Counted from the stretch's first letter, positions 17,820 to 27,104 are shown. The stretch is 64,000 nt of DNA from an uncultured Geobacteraceae bacterium (GCA_903939115.1 CAJAFV010000085.1:41288-105287); one strand, 5' to 3'. Notes: generated from the letters alone by a model not told the origin. Program-made: numbers and translations.

Positions 17820-19754
17820 TTATGCCGCAACGCCCCGGTATTTTAGTGCAACCATGGTAACATCGTCGGACTGCGGTGCACCATCAGCGTGCCGTGTTAC
17901 TTCGGCACGGACATGGTGAATCAGTGCCGTTACGTCTTCTTTTGGCCCGCATTGCAGAGCAGCCAGCAATCGCGGTTCGCCATACAGTTCATCTGCGACA
18001 TTCGTCGCTTCGGTCACGCCATCCGTATAAAGAAAAAGTGTGTCCCCTGGCTGCAAAGTGAGCCGCTCGGTTTCATAATTCATATCCTCCGCAGGCCCCA
18101 CCACAAAGCCCGGTTTCAAGGTCAGGTAGCGTATGCCATCTGAATTAAGAGTCAGCGGCGGATTGTGTCCGGCATTGGCAAAGCGCACTTCTCCGTTTCT
18201 GGTATCCAGAATGGCGCAGAAGACCGTGGCAAACATGCAGCTGTCATTGTCTGCTGCAAGAATAGTGTTTACGCAGGAGAGTATCTGCCCAGGATCACCA
18301 AGCCGCTGCCCCTCTGACTTTAATAATGTTTTTGCCACCATCATATACAGCGCGGCCGGCACACCCTTACCGGCAACATCGGCAATCAGGAAACAGAGAT
18401 TATTGTCATCGATAAAAAAGAAATCGTAGAAGTCACCGCCAACCTCTTTAGCCGGATCCATAGAGGCAAAGATATCGAACTCGGGACGATTCGGGAATGC
18501 CGGAAATATGCGTGGGAGCAGACTGGCCTGAATATCGGTGGCCACGTTGAGTTCGCTCTGGATACGCTCCTTGGCGGCGGTGGTTTCAGTCAGGTTTTTG
18601 ATGTACTCCTTCAGCGACTCCTTCATCACCTGAAAGTCACGGGTAAGCAGACCCACCTCGTCATTCGAGCAGACCAATGGCAGTTCCAGATCAAAGTTTC
18701 CCGAGGACATCAGATGTGTCGCCGCTGCCAGTGAGCGGAGCGGTTTGGTGATGGAACGGGCGATGGAGATGACCGCCAGCGTGAGGAGCAGGATTCCCGC
18801 CAGCCCCATGAGCGCCATGGTCAGGCTCAGGCGCGTGACATTTTCGAGAAGCTCGGCCTCGGGGAACACGACCGCAAGCGTCCAGCCGGTAGAACGGATC
18901 GGCGCGTAGTACATCCAGCTCCTGACGCCAACAAGGCTCCTGTAGAGAATGAAACCGGATTCTCCCTTGACCATTTTTTTGCCAAGTTCCCGCAGGGAGA
19001 GATCATTACGCGCCTCGGCAATACTGAAGAAGCTCTCGTTCATGACGGCAGCTTTCAGAGGATGAGCGAGTACCATACCGTTTCGCGAAATAAGGGCGGC
19101 GTAGCCGGTCTTGAGTATTTTGACTGAGGAGACCAGCTCCGTCAGCGAGTTGAGCGAGATATCTGCGGTCACAATCCCTTTGAGCCGTCTGGCTCCGCGA
19201 CTTTCCCCGTAAAAGGGGACCGAGCAGGTAGACATCGCTGTATTACCCGCCCCCTCGTCAAAGTACGGCTCGCTCCATTCAAGCGCGCCCAGCTCGCGCG
19301 GAATCTGGTACCAGTCCCAGTAGAGATACGGGACGAACTTGTACGAATCCTCAAGGCGGCTGAAGGTGATCTTCCCCTTTTCTCGGTAATAATAGGGAGC
19401 ATAGAGGCGGGAAGCGGCGCGAAAGGCATACGGCTCAAAGGCGACGCCAGAACCGTAAATTTTAGGGTTTTGCTCAACCGTGATTCTGATAAGGGAGAGG
19501 AGCTCACTCTCAGAATACCTGCCGGTCTCCAGTGAGCGGGCCACCCCTTCCGTTACCTTGGTGACTGATGAAAGCTCTGTTTCTACCCGGTTTACCAATG
19601 ACAGTGCGAGATTGTGCGCGTTGCCTTCCAGCTCTTTTACCAGAAGGATGCGGGAGCGGTAATAGTTATAGCCAAGCGTCACGGCGAAGATGAGCGAACT
19701 GCAGAGCGTGATAACGAGGACCAGTTTGATGACGATGCTATTTTTCCCCGGCAT
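17820..19754 (-). CDS. Cache-HAMP-PP2C serine phosphatase (RsbU type)
   Basis: A 644-residue membrane phosphatase. TM1 (about 10-28) and TM2 (about 308-330) bracket a periplasmic double-Cache sensor; the HAMP linker includes ARSITKPLRSLAAATHLM, followed by a coiled coil. The C-terminal SpoIIE/PP2C domain has metal-binding Asp residues in EVGGDFYDFFFIDD, ADVAGKGVPAAL, FLYTDGVTEA and SDDVTMVALKY. It should dephosphorylate the STAS protein of the operon in response to a periplasmic signal. The start overlaps the end of the binding-protein gene by 17 bases, suggesting that protein delivers the ligand. Confidence 0.93.
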   Translation of the reverse strand: MPGKNSIVIKLVLVITLCSSLIFAVTLGYNYYRSRILLVKELEGNAHNLALSLVNRVETELSSVTKVTEGVARSLETGRYSESELLSLIRITVEQNPKIYGSGVAFEPYAFRAASRLYAPYYYREKGKITFSRLEDSYKFVPYLYWDWYQIPRELGALEWSEPYFDEGAGNTAMSTCSVPFYGESRGARRLKGIVTADISLNSLTELVSSVKILKTGYAALISRNGMVLAHPLKAAVMNESFFSIAEARNDLSLRELGKKMVKGESGFILYRSLVGVRSWMYYAPIRSTGWTLAVVFPEAELLENVTRLSLTMALMGLAGILLLTLAVISIARSITKPLRSLAAATHLMSSGNFDLELPLVCSNDEVGLLTRDFQVMKESLKEYIKNLTETTAAKERIQSELNVATDIQASLLPRIFPAFPNRPEFDIFASMDPAKEVGGDFYDFFFIDDNNLCFLIADVAGKGVPAALYMMVAKTLLKSEGQRLGDPGQILSCVNTILAADNDSCMFATVFCAILDTRNGEVRFANAGHNPPLTLNSDGIRYLTLKPGFVVGPAEDMNYETERLTLQPGDTLFLYTDGVTEATNVADELYGEPRLLAALQCGPKEDVTALIHHVRAEVTRHADGAPQSDDVTMVALKYRGVAA

Positions 19755-20754
19755 TGGCCCTCCCGGTAAAGATGCCGTAGTCGGGATAGTCTCGAATTAA
19801 ACCGGCTTTGCGCAGTTCACCTGCGACGGCCCAGTAATCCTGTTCCCTGAGCAGCCCGGGGGCCCCCTGAGCGGTGCCGGGCATGATCAGATCGCGCATT
19901 CGGTCAAGCATCCATTTTTGGTGAATCCGGTTGGCAGGCAGCTCTGCTTCGCGCATGTACTTGATGACGATGTCCAGCGCCTCATCGGGGTGGTCAAAGG
20001 CGTAACGCCACCCCTCCAGCGATGCAGCGACAAAGGCAGTGGCCAGGAGAGGGTCTTTCCGGAGGCTCTTTTCCAGGGTGTAGATGCCATCCTCCGGAAA
20101 ATTCGCCCCCTGCTCACTGAGCGAAAGAACATTCAACTCCTCCGGGTCAACGCCCGCATTGAGGATGCTGTGGTACTCGTTGTACCACATGGCGGAGGTC
20201 ACATCGATACCGCCCCGCAGAAAGAGGTTTACCGTGCCGGACTGAGTCACCTCGCGCACCTTGACCCCCTGCTTGGCAAACAGGGCGCGGGGCGGTATGG
20301 ACAAGTCCCCTCCCCAGAGTCCCACCTTTTTTCCGTTCATATCGGCAACGGTTTTGATGCCGCTGGTTTTTTTGGAAATCAGCATCATCGATGATTTCTG
20401 GACCATTTGCGCCACATTAACAAGCTTCACACCGGCAGAGCGATGCTGAAGGGCGGTTGTCAGCCAGAGAACGGCGAAGTCGGCTCTGCCGTCCTTCACC
20501 GTTTGTGCGGGAGAGTGACCGGCTCCGGCTTTGAGGATTTTCAGGTCGATACCGTGCCGGGCATAAATCCCCTTGTCGAGAGCCACGTAATACCCGGCAA
20601 ACTGGGCCTGAGGACTCCAAAGCGGCATGAGGGAGGCTTTTTTCAGCGGGGATTCGGCGGCAGGAGCTGTGACGGCACAAAGCAAAAGAATTAACAGCAT
20701 TGCGCCGATCCTCGCACCGTCCTGCAGTAGCCGAAAGTGTTGTTGTTTCATCAT
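19738..20754 (-). CDS. NMT1/ThiY-like periplasmic substrate-binding protein
   Basis: A 338-residue protein with a signal peptide ending near APAAES. The mature part begins with ASLMPLWSPQAQFAGYYVAL, then KGIYARHGIDLKILKAG, the hallmark of ThiY/NMT1-family proteins that bind pyrimidine precursors of thiamine (and of related SsuA/TauA proteins). ADFAVLWLTTALQHRSAG and MNGKKVGLWGG continue the fold. No matching ABC permease follows; instead the gene overlaps the Cache-phosphatase gene, so it may act as a sensor subunit. ATG chosen at 20754, coupled to the stop of the decarboxylase gene. Ligand unknown. Confidence 0.83.
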   Translation of the reverse strand: MMKQQHFRLLQDGARIGAMLLILLLCAVTAPAAESPLKKASLMPLWSPQAQFAGYYVALDKGIYARHGIDLKILKAGAGHSPAQTVKDGRADFAVLWLTTALQHRSAGVKLVNVAQMVQKSSMMLISKKTSGIKTVADMNGKKVGLWGGDLSIPPRALFAKQGVKVREVTQSGTVNLFLRGGIDVTSAMWYNEYHSILNAGVDPEELNVLSLSEQGANFPEDGIYTLEKSLRKDPLLATAFVAASLEGWRYAFDHPDEALDIVIKYMREAELPANRIHQKWMLDRMRDLIMPGTAQGAPGLLREQDYWAVAGELRKAGLIRDYPDYGIFTGRANAGEK

Positions 20755-20756
20755 GA

Positions 20757-22442
20757 TCAACGTGGCGTGCCTGGCGATGAAGCCTGGCGGAATGAATCCC
20801 CCAGCCGTTTCAAGCCGGCTGAACAGTCACGGTCGGGCAGACAGAGCTCTATCAGAAAGAGTTTAGCCGTTTCTGTGGCAGCGGAGAGCAGCGCCTGTTC
20901 CAACTCCCCTTCGGTGGTTACCCGGAGGCCGACAACATGAGAACCACCCCCCAGCGCCGCAGGCAGGTCGGTATAGTTCCACATCTGAATATCATTGTAT
21001 GGCCCATCCTGATGCAGTACCCGTTCAACCAGGTAGCCGTCGTTATTGATCAGCAAGATAACGGCGGGGCAGCGGAGGCGAATCAGAGATGAAATTTCCT
21101 GGGCGGTCATCTGAAACGCGCCGTCTCCGGTCAGCACCACCGGTCTCTTGCCGGGTCGTGCGAAGGCAACCCCGAGTGCGGCAGCGGTACAGTAGCCGAT
21201 GGATGAATAATAGGCCTGCACGATAAAATTTTCGGGCTCTTCCACATGGAAATCGAGGGCGGCACAAAAGGAATCACCCGGCTCGGCAAGCAGGATCATC
21301 CGGTCATCAAGGAACAGGTCCAAACGTTCATACAGACGCGGGGCGGTCAGCTTACGCTCTGCATCGGGTATGAATGCTGTTCTGGCGCTGCGCGATTCAA
21401 GGGGGTGTGAGGCGAGGTACGAACGGGGCTTTACGCCGGCTGATAGTCCACGGATAAAGTCACCAAGCTGCACGTCCGGGTAGCACGTATCGCCAATCTG
21501 TACCTGGCCGTTACGGGCCACAATCATGCTGCAACTGTCCAGATTGTCGCTGAACATGCCGGTATCAAGATCCGTCATCCAGGCTCCCAGCGAGAGCAAA
21601 CAGTCGGAGGATTCGACTTGTCCGATGACCGCTGCGTGGCTCCATCCCCCCTGATACATACCGATGAACTGCGGGTGAAGTTCCGGCAGCACCGATTTGC
21701 TGCTGAGCATAGTGGCAAACGGGAGTTCAACCTTTTCCACCAGGTTCAGCAGATCGCTCCCCAAGGTGAAGCGCAACACCTCAATGCCGGCCAGCACAAC
21801 CGGATGTTCAGCACGGTTGATAACAGCCACCGCTTCCAGAAGACAATTTTTAAGATTTTCCTCATTTGAGTGCAGCGTTGCGGAGTCGTTCAGAGTTGTT
21901 GGCATGCGGCACGGGGCATGCGCCATATCCATAGGGAGTTCCAGGTAAACAGGTAGCTTGTGGAGAATCGCGTTGCGGAGGACTCTATCGATCAGATCGG
22001 GGGCGGTGTCTGGGTCGGTAAGAATCGCCGCATCAATCGTCACTTTTTTGAAAATATCGAACTGCAGGTTGTAGTCGGAAACCAGATGATGGACCAGCGC
22101 TCCGGACTCTCTGCGCCGGGCAGGCGGGGCGCCGCTGATGACAATCAGCGGGACATGTTCGGCATAGGCGCCTGCCGCAGCATTGAGAATACTCAAACCG
22201 CCGACGCAGTAGGTGACCACCGCCGCACCGGCGCCGTTCAGACGGGCATAGCCGTCGGCGGCATAGCCGGCGTTCAGTTCATTACAGGTACCGATCCACT
22301 CGATCGGGCTGGCGATTACCTCATCGAGAAAATCCAGAACATAGTCACCCGGCACCCCGAAGAGATGACCGATACCCGCCTCTTGCAGCCGTTGAAGCAG
22401 ATAGCGGGACAGGGTACAAGTCAGGCTGTTGTCGTCATTCAT
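20757..22442 (-). CDS. Thiamine-diphosphate 2-oxoacid decarboxylase (pyruvate/indolepyruvate decarboxylase family)
   Basis: A 561-residue non-oxidative decarboxylase. The N-terminal Pyr domain has HLFGVPGDYVLDFLDE and the proton-relay Glu in TCNELNAGYAADGYAR. VHHLVSDYNLQF supplies the family's His region. The C-terminal TPP domain has GDGAFQMTAQEISSLIRL and NNDGYLVERVLH. Length fits PDC/IpdC. Substrate (pyruvate, indolepyruvate, phenylpyruvate) cannot be set from sequence. AAAGGAG precedes the ATG. It heads the operon containing the ThiY-like binding protein, RsbU-like phosphatase and ABC genes. The shared thiamine theme with that binding protein is suggestive only. Confidence 0.9.
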   Translation of the reverse strand: MNDDNSLTCTLSRYLLQRLQEAGIGHLFGVPGDYVLDFLDEVIASPIEWIGTCNELNAGYAADGYARLNGAGAAVVTYCVGGLSILNAAAGAYAEHVPLIVISGAPPARRRESGALVHHLVSDYNLQFDIFKKVTIDAAILTDPDTAPDLIDRVLRNAILHKLPVYLELPMDMAHAPCRMPTTLNDSATLHSNEENLKNCLLEAVAVINRAEHPVVLAGIEVLRFTLGSDLLNLVEKVELPFATMLSSKSVLPELHPQFIGMYQGGWSHAAVIGQVESSDCLLSLGAWMTDLDTGMFSDNLDSCSMIVARNGQVQIGDTCYPDVQLGDFIRGLSAGVKPRSYLASHPLESRSARTAFIPDAERKLTAPRLYERLDLFLDDRMILLAEPGDSFCAALDFHVEEPENFIVQAYYSSIGYCTAAALGVAFARPGKRPVVLTGDGAFQMTAQEISSLIRLRCPAVILLINNDGYLVERVLHQDGPYNDIQMWNYTDLPAALGGGSHVVGLRVTTEGELEQALLSAATETAKLFLIELCLPDRDCSAGLKRLGDSFRQASSPGTPR

Positions 22443-22494
22443 GAAAATCTCCTTTGTTTTGTCTCTTCCTTACCACCCCTCTCAGAGGAATGTT

Positions 22495-23712
22495 TCATCT
22501 GCCCATCTCTTTCAGGTACATGCTGCGGGCAGTGACTGCAGTATCGGTGAAATCAGAAAAAACGCCATCCACGCCGAGTCTATAAAATACCAGGTATTCG
22601 TTAAACGGGTCCCCCTCGTAGTCATTCGCGAGTCGGCGCTGTTCGTTGCGGAAAGTGTAGGGATGCACAAACAGACCGGCCTTGTGGGCGTCGTCCACCA
22701 GGGTGGTGGGGGGCTGGCTGTTGGAGTCGGAGTCGTTCATCGCGCCGGTACTGCTCACCTCCTTCAGATTTCCGACGGCGTCGAGACAGCTTCTGAGGGT
22801 GATGATGTACCGTTTCCAGGGACCGATACCGTCGGCGTATGTCTTGATTTCGGCGAGACCGGCGGGAGTGACCATGCTGCTGAACAGGCGGGTATCGCCG
22901 GCGTTAGCCCAGTCATAGGGCTTGTCCAAAGGGGCGACAAAAATGAGGCTGCCTGTCTTAAGATCGACATTGTCAGCGTCGATGAGCTGAATCAGCCTGG
23001 TGTTGAGGCCTTTGCTCTTCATATACTTGAGGCTGCCGGGCTCGAATGACTGAACGTAGACCGGAGCATTTTTGCTGTTCCAGCCAGCCTTGTTGATGTG
23101 GTCGATGACCTTGTCTTCGAGGGGCAGGCCGAGATCCCGGTGATAGGTCGGGTTCTTGGTTTCCGGGTAAAGAGCAATAGTCCGCCCGGTGGCTGAACTC
23201 TGTATCTTCGCCAGATCAATGAGTTCCTGAAAAGTGACGAGTTTATAGACGCCGTTGTATTTCTGCGGACGCTCGCTGTCTGTGGCAATGGCGCCGAGGG
23301 TTTTGATCTCGGCAAGAGTGAAGTCGCTCGCGAACCAGCCGGTCTGGATTTCACCATCCACCTGTGTTGTTTTCTTACGGGAGGCGAATTCGGGATGGCT
23401 TGCAACATCAGTGCTGGTGCCCAGGTTGGGGTCATGACGGGCAATCAGGACACCGTCCTTGGTGGAGATAAGATCAAACTCTATTACGTCAGCCCCAAGG
23501 TCGATAGCTTTTTTATATGCCTCGAGAGTTTCTTCCGGAAGATAGCCGGAAGCACCCCGGTGTGCCACGACGATGGGAGGGGTGCCATTCAGTGTCGGCA
23601 GCAGAAGCTTATTGCCGGTACAGCAACCAGCACACAGCAGGGGACTGCAGCAGACAACTGCAAGGAATAGATTACGAAAGCAATACAAATGAGCGAGTAC
23701 ATTGTGTAGCAT
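22495..23712 (-). CDS. Glycerophosphodiester phosphodiesterase lipoprotein (GlpQ-like)
   Basis: A 405-residue GDPD that splits glycerophosphodiesters into glycerol-3-phosphate and an alcohol. Catalytic His/Glu/Asp residues lie in VVAHRGASGYLPEETLEAY, DVIEFDLISTKDG and LIARHDPNLG. YPETKNPTYHRDLG and FVHPYTFRNE match the periplasmic GlpQ branch. A signal with lipobox LLCAGC places it in the outer or inner membrane facing the periplasm. ATG at 23712 is supported by GAGGGG seven bases upstream. It lies 52 bases ahead of the decarboxylase operon and could be its first gene. Confidence 0.9.
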   Translation of the reverse strand: MLHNVLAHLYCFRNLFLAVVCCSPLLCAGCCTGNKLLLPTLNGTPPIVVAHRGASGYLPEETLEAYKKAIDLGADVIEFDLISTKDGVLIARHDPNLGTSTDVASHPEFASRKKTTQVDGEIQTGWFASDFTLAEIKTLGAIATDSERPQKYNGVYKLVTFQELIDLAKIQSSATGRTIALYPETKNPTYHRDLGLPLEDKVIDHINKAGWNSKNAPVYVQSFEPGSLKYMKSKGLNTRLIQLIDADNVDLKTGSLIFVAPLDKPYDWANAGDTRLFSSMVTPAGLAEIKTYADGIGPWKRYIITLRSCLDAVGNLKEVSSTGAMNDSDSNSQPPTTLVDDAHKAGLFVHPYTFRNEQRRLANDYEGDPFNEYLVFYRLGVDGVFSDFTDTAVTARSMYLKEMGR

Positions 23713-24071
23713 GGAGATCCCCTCTGTAGCGTGACAGAATACTGTAGCCCCGCTCTTTTTAAGTTTGCCCGCCGAAGAGCTAAAATTATTAATAACCACT
23801 TCCTATGCCAGCTCACCCCTTACACAAAAGGCAGCAACTACAGTATTTTACCAGATTGCCCCAATGTATTCCTCGCAAGCGAATATGTAGACATGCATTG
23901 CTATAACAATTTTTTCCTATTAAAACAGTAACTTATATGACGGACAATTGTTGCGGGTGCAACGTTAGTTGCACATTGCCTGTGCCGCCGATATCCAGGA
24001 ATGTTGTGGTCAGACAAGAAGGCATACATTATTCTCCTTTGCATTAATATCCAGACCCGCCGAAGCGACCG
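23713..24071. other. Gene-free AT-rich gap with a perfect palindrome
   Basis: No credible gene is seen. At 23957-23974 GTGCAAC and GTTGCAC form a perfect 7-base inverted repeat around GTTA, without a T-run. It could be an operator or a weak terminator of the 24072-25565 gene. A short plus-strand frame here has no ribosome site and atypical composition. Confidence 0.4.
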
Positions 24072-25565
24072 TCAGAATAGCGGTGCTGTGACCGGCAGCT
24101 TCGTAGAATCGATGCCTTCGCACAGCGCATTATCGACCGTCAGGTTACCCTGGGCATCAAGCTTCACGGTCCAGATGGTGTCATAGTCACTGCCCGGCCA
24201 GGCAGGCACTTTCGGGACGTCGCCCGGGAGAACTTTACCAGTCGGGAAATAATTACTGAGGAGCTCTGTTATGATCGGTGGAAAGTGATTATGTTCCCAT
24301 GCCAGCAGTATGGTTGTATTTGAGAATTGCCCGCCAAAGAAGAAAAACTGGCTGGTGTCATAAGGCGAGTTAGTATCGAATATGTTGATGTCCGAAACCA
24401 GATAATAGGGCAGACTATTGGCAATAGCGTATGGCGCTACGGTCAACGAGGGCCTGACATACGAATAATTCGAATTACCCGCCGCGATAGAAGCTCCGGG
24501 GTACACCTGGGCGGGGTCGATGGAATACACCATCGAGGGGCTGATCTTTCCTTTCAGAGCAGCAGGAAGGGCCAGTGCGCGCCATTGGCCGGCAGCCACA
24601 TAATTGCCGTCGTCCCAACCGCTCCAGGGGTGCGCTTCCGCATGACGGATCAGGTACATCGTCTGGTTAGTGTTAATTTTCTGCGGAATTATAGCGCCAT
24701 TGACCACTCCAGGTGCCTGGATGCCGAATAAAGCTGGCGTCGAGTTCAGGCTTGGGCAGGCCGCAACGGCCAACGGACCAGGCAACACCGGATAGGAAGC
24801 TGGCGGGTTCAGATTGCTGTCGTAGGTAACAAGTTTGGCGACTACCGACGGACTGGGCTTGATCGTAATCGCATAAATCTGGTTGGCCCCGGCGTAAGCC
24901 ACTGGAAGCGTCATACTATTACCGTACTGTGCGTTGACAGTCGCCATCAGATCGCTGACCGTCTTCCAGGGTGCTGAGAACACGTAAAAACCCGGAATAT
25001 TGTAATGGATAAGACCACCTACCAAAGCAGCGTTGTTGCCGCTTTTTTTGTCGAACTCCAACCCCTGAAACGGAAGCGCCTGACCTCCCAACGTTGGGTC
25101 TGCATATGATGTATTGAGCGGGAAGCTGTTGGCGGTATATAAGGGTGAGTTATAACCGCCGACGCCCGTCAGGGATACTTGATTGAGCATGGCAAACTGC
25201 TGAATATACTCGATTGCTGCCATGTCCGGGTAATTGTGCGCCGTCTGCAAATGGCTCATCGGCTGAAGCGCATAGATGCGGCTTGCGTTCTTTTCCCCGA
25301 GCAGTTGTTGTTTCAGGTAGGTAGCCATCATGAGCGAGCGCTGCAAACCCTGACTGGTCAGGTTTGCCGTATCGGGGTTGATGTCACCGGGCGTGTTATT
25401 AACCAGATCCGGGGTTACTACGAAGATCAGATTGATGTTGTCCGAGCTCAGTGCAGTAGATACCGTGGGGCTTGGGCTGGAAGAGGAACCGCCTCCGCAC
25501 CCTGCGAGGTAAGACACGGCGAGAACCAGGAGCAGAGAACGTACAGCGGAAATCATATTCATCAT
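24072..25565 (-). CDS. Lipoprotein with two histidine-phosphatase-like domains, the first degenerate
   Basis: A 497-residue lipoprotein (lipobox LAGC near residue 23, then Ser/Pro linker). The C-terminal half has a histidine phosphatase signature: TMYLIRHAEAHPWSGWDD with the RHxE core near 305-312, and a late WEHNHFPPI that fits the second catalytic His. The N-terminal half looks like the same fold without the catalytic motif: NLIFVVTPDL where LxRHG would stand, then NLTSQGLQRSLMMATYL and ALQPMSHLQTAHNYP, which match the usual LTxxGxxQA and SPLxRxxQTA blocks. I infer a tandem duplication with an inactive first copy. AAGGAGG precedes the ATG. Substrate unknown; it sits among other exported phosphoesterases. 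Confidence 0.72.
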   Translation of the reverse strand: MMNMISAVRSLLLVLAVSYLAGCGGGSSSSPSPTVSTALSSDNINLIFVVTPDLVNNTPGDINPDTANLTSQGLQRSLMMATYLKQQLLGEKNASRIYALQPMSHLQTAHNYPDMAAIEYIQQFAMLNQVSLTGVGGYNSPLYTANSFPLNTSYADPTLGGQALPFQGLEFDKKSGNNAALVGGLIHYNIPGFYVFSAPWKTVSDLMATVNAQYGNSMTLPVAYAGANQIYAITIKPSPSVVAKLVTYDSNLNPPASYPVLPGPLAVAACPSLNSTPALFGIQAPGVVNGAIIPQKINTNQTMYLIRHAEAHPWSGWDDGNYVAAGQWRALALPAALKGKISPSMVYSIDPAQVYPGASIAAGNSNYSYVRPSLTVAPYAIANSLPYYLVSDINIFDTNSPYDTSQFFFFGGQFSNTTILLAWEHNHFPPIITELLSNYFPTGKVLPGDVPKVPAWPGSDYDTIWTVKLDAQGNLTVDNALCEGIDSTKLPVTAPLF

Positions 25566-25590
25566 TTAAATCCTCCTTGTGCAGAAAACA

Positions 25591-27066
25591 TCAATAGGAG
25601 TTCACGCAATTGACAAACTCCGTCTGCCCCATGTTGCCAATGCCGCACCAATAAACCGGCCAGTTCGCATAGGTAATCGGCCAACTCATGTAGGCAGATG
25701 GAACGGTATAAGTATGCCCGGAAAAATAGTTACCTTTGTATAGTGACTGTTTTGAATAATTTGTGACTAACAGCGGATAGAGTTGCGTCAAGGAATCGAT
25801 CAAAAGGCCCTGCACGGAATACGCAATTGAAAAAGTGTAGTAGCTGTTGAACCGGGCCGGATTTACAGCCAGGTCATAGTTAAGCGAGCTGTAATCAATG
25901 GATTTATACGTGTCGCCGGAAAAGGTATATACCTTGAAAGCAGGGTTATTGCCCATCCATGGAGTTATTCCGGGTGTGATTTCAACAACCTCAGAACTTG
26001 CCAGGATTCGGTATTCGTCCATATGGGTATGCCCGGCAAAAATCTGCGTTATCAGACCCGGATAGTTCGAAACTGTATTCAGAAAAGTGGCCTGATAACC
26101 CGGCATCCACATCATCACGGCATTTGTAGTGATATTAGAATTGGCAATAGTCGCAAGTTCAGCGGTTGTAGTACCAATATCTGCGCCTGGAGGCGAATGC
26201 ATCAGGAGCCACACCTTTTTGCCTCTGGCTTTGGCGGAAGCAAGTTTCAAATTAAACCAGTCAAGCTCAGCCTCTGCTGTACTCCCGGAAGTTGCATTTT
26301 GGTATGAAGGGGAAAAAATGACTGTATTGAGTCCGATTACCATCAGATTTGTTCCGGCCGGTTCAGCTGAATAATATCCGGCAGCGGTGAAGGTAGTCAG
26401 AAACTCCTGATGATCCACTGTGCCGTTCAGAAATTTGGTGTAAAACAGTTCTATCGTATTTACCAGAAAACTGTTATCCGGATTCAAGCTGCTATCCAGA
26501 ATATTCGGTCCATAGTTCGCATACGCATCGATATTTCCAACGGCGAACAGGACCGGAATGTTTCCTGCTGATGACCTGACCTGATCCATGAAAAAGGAAA
26601 CCGTCTTGTCGGTAAACGCCTTCATCGCCGCAACGGCTGTCGCATCCGGGGTGGCGGGAGGAACTGGAACCGGAAGATTCAGGCTCGCATAATACTGCGG
26701 ATAAAACTGTTGCGGGATGCCATGCCCAAGCATGTCACCGGTAAAAATGATAAGCGGACTCTTGCCCAGATTCTGCTTTATGTTTGCCAAGGCAAGCTGA
26801 AGTAAAGGGTAGTTGGTATCATTACCCCAAACCGGAGGGGTTTTGACGCTTGATGACTGGAACACAGCCGGCCACTCGCTAAAATCCCTGGCGACAAGCT
26901 GAGAGTAAAGAGTCGGATCATAAAGGGGATCAAAATGAACATCCGAAAAAACAACCACCGGGAAGTTATTGGCGGTGGCACTGCTGTTGTTATTACTGCC
27001 GCACCCGCAGATCAAACAAAAACTCACCAGCAGAGCAATAAAGGTACAGCGGGATATAGTTAACAC
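25591..27066 (-). CDS. Lipoprotein metallophosphoesterase, acid-sphingomyelinase-like
   Basis: A 491-residue calcineurin-like phosphoesterase. The dinuclear metal site can be traced: VVFSDVHFDPLYD, IIFTGDMLGHG, FAVGNIDAY (Asp replaces the usual His of GNHD), LMHSPPG and FAGHTHMDEY. The DxHxDPxY pattern and C-terminal extension fit the acid sphingomyelinase-like group. Signal ends at LICGC, a plausible lipobox. Start is GTG, five bases after AAAGGAGG. It lies 25 bases upstream of the tandem histidine-phosphatase gene and is probably co-transcribed with it. The Asp in GNID is a known variation in this subgroup but may alter metal preference. Confidence 0.85.
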   Translation of the reverse strand: MLTISRCTFIALLVSFCLICGCGSNNNSSATANNFPVVVFSDVHFDPLYDPTLYSQLVARDFSEWPAVFQSSSVKTPPVWGNDTNYPLLQLALANIKQNLGKSPLIIFTGDMLGHGIPQQFYPQYYASLNLPVPVPPATPDATAVAAMKAFTDKTVSFFMDQVRSSAGNIPVLFAVGNIDAYANYGPNILDSSLNPDNSFLVNTIELFYTKFLNGTVDHQEFLTTFTAAGYYSAEPAGTNLMVIGLNTVIFSPSYQNATSGSTAEAELDWFNLKLASAKARGKKVWLLMHSPPGADIGTTTAELATIANSNITTNAVMMWMPGYQATFLNTVSNYPGLITQIFAGHTHMDEYRILASSEVVEITPGITPWMGNNPAFKVYTFSGDTYKSIDYSSLNYDLAVNPARFNSYYTFSIAYSVQGLLIDSLTQLYPLLVTNYSKQSLYKGNYFSGHTYTVPSAYMSWPITYANWPVYWCGIGNMGQTEFVNCVNSY

Positions 27067-27104
27067 AACGACCTCCTTTTAAATTTCTTCCAAAAGAAAA
27101 CTGA

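Noticed and set aside
23731..23931. A 66-residue plus-strand frame in the gap upstream of the GDPD gene
   Set aside because: No ribosome site, no recognisable motif, atypical composition and divergent from all neighbours.
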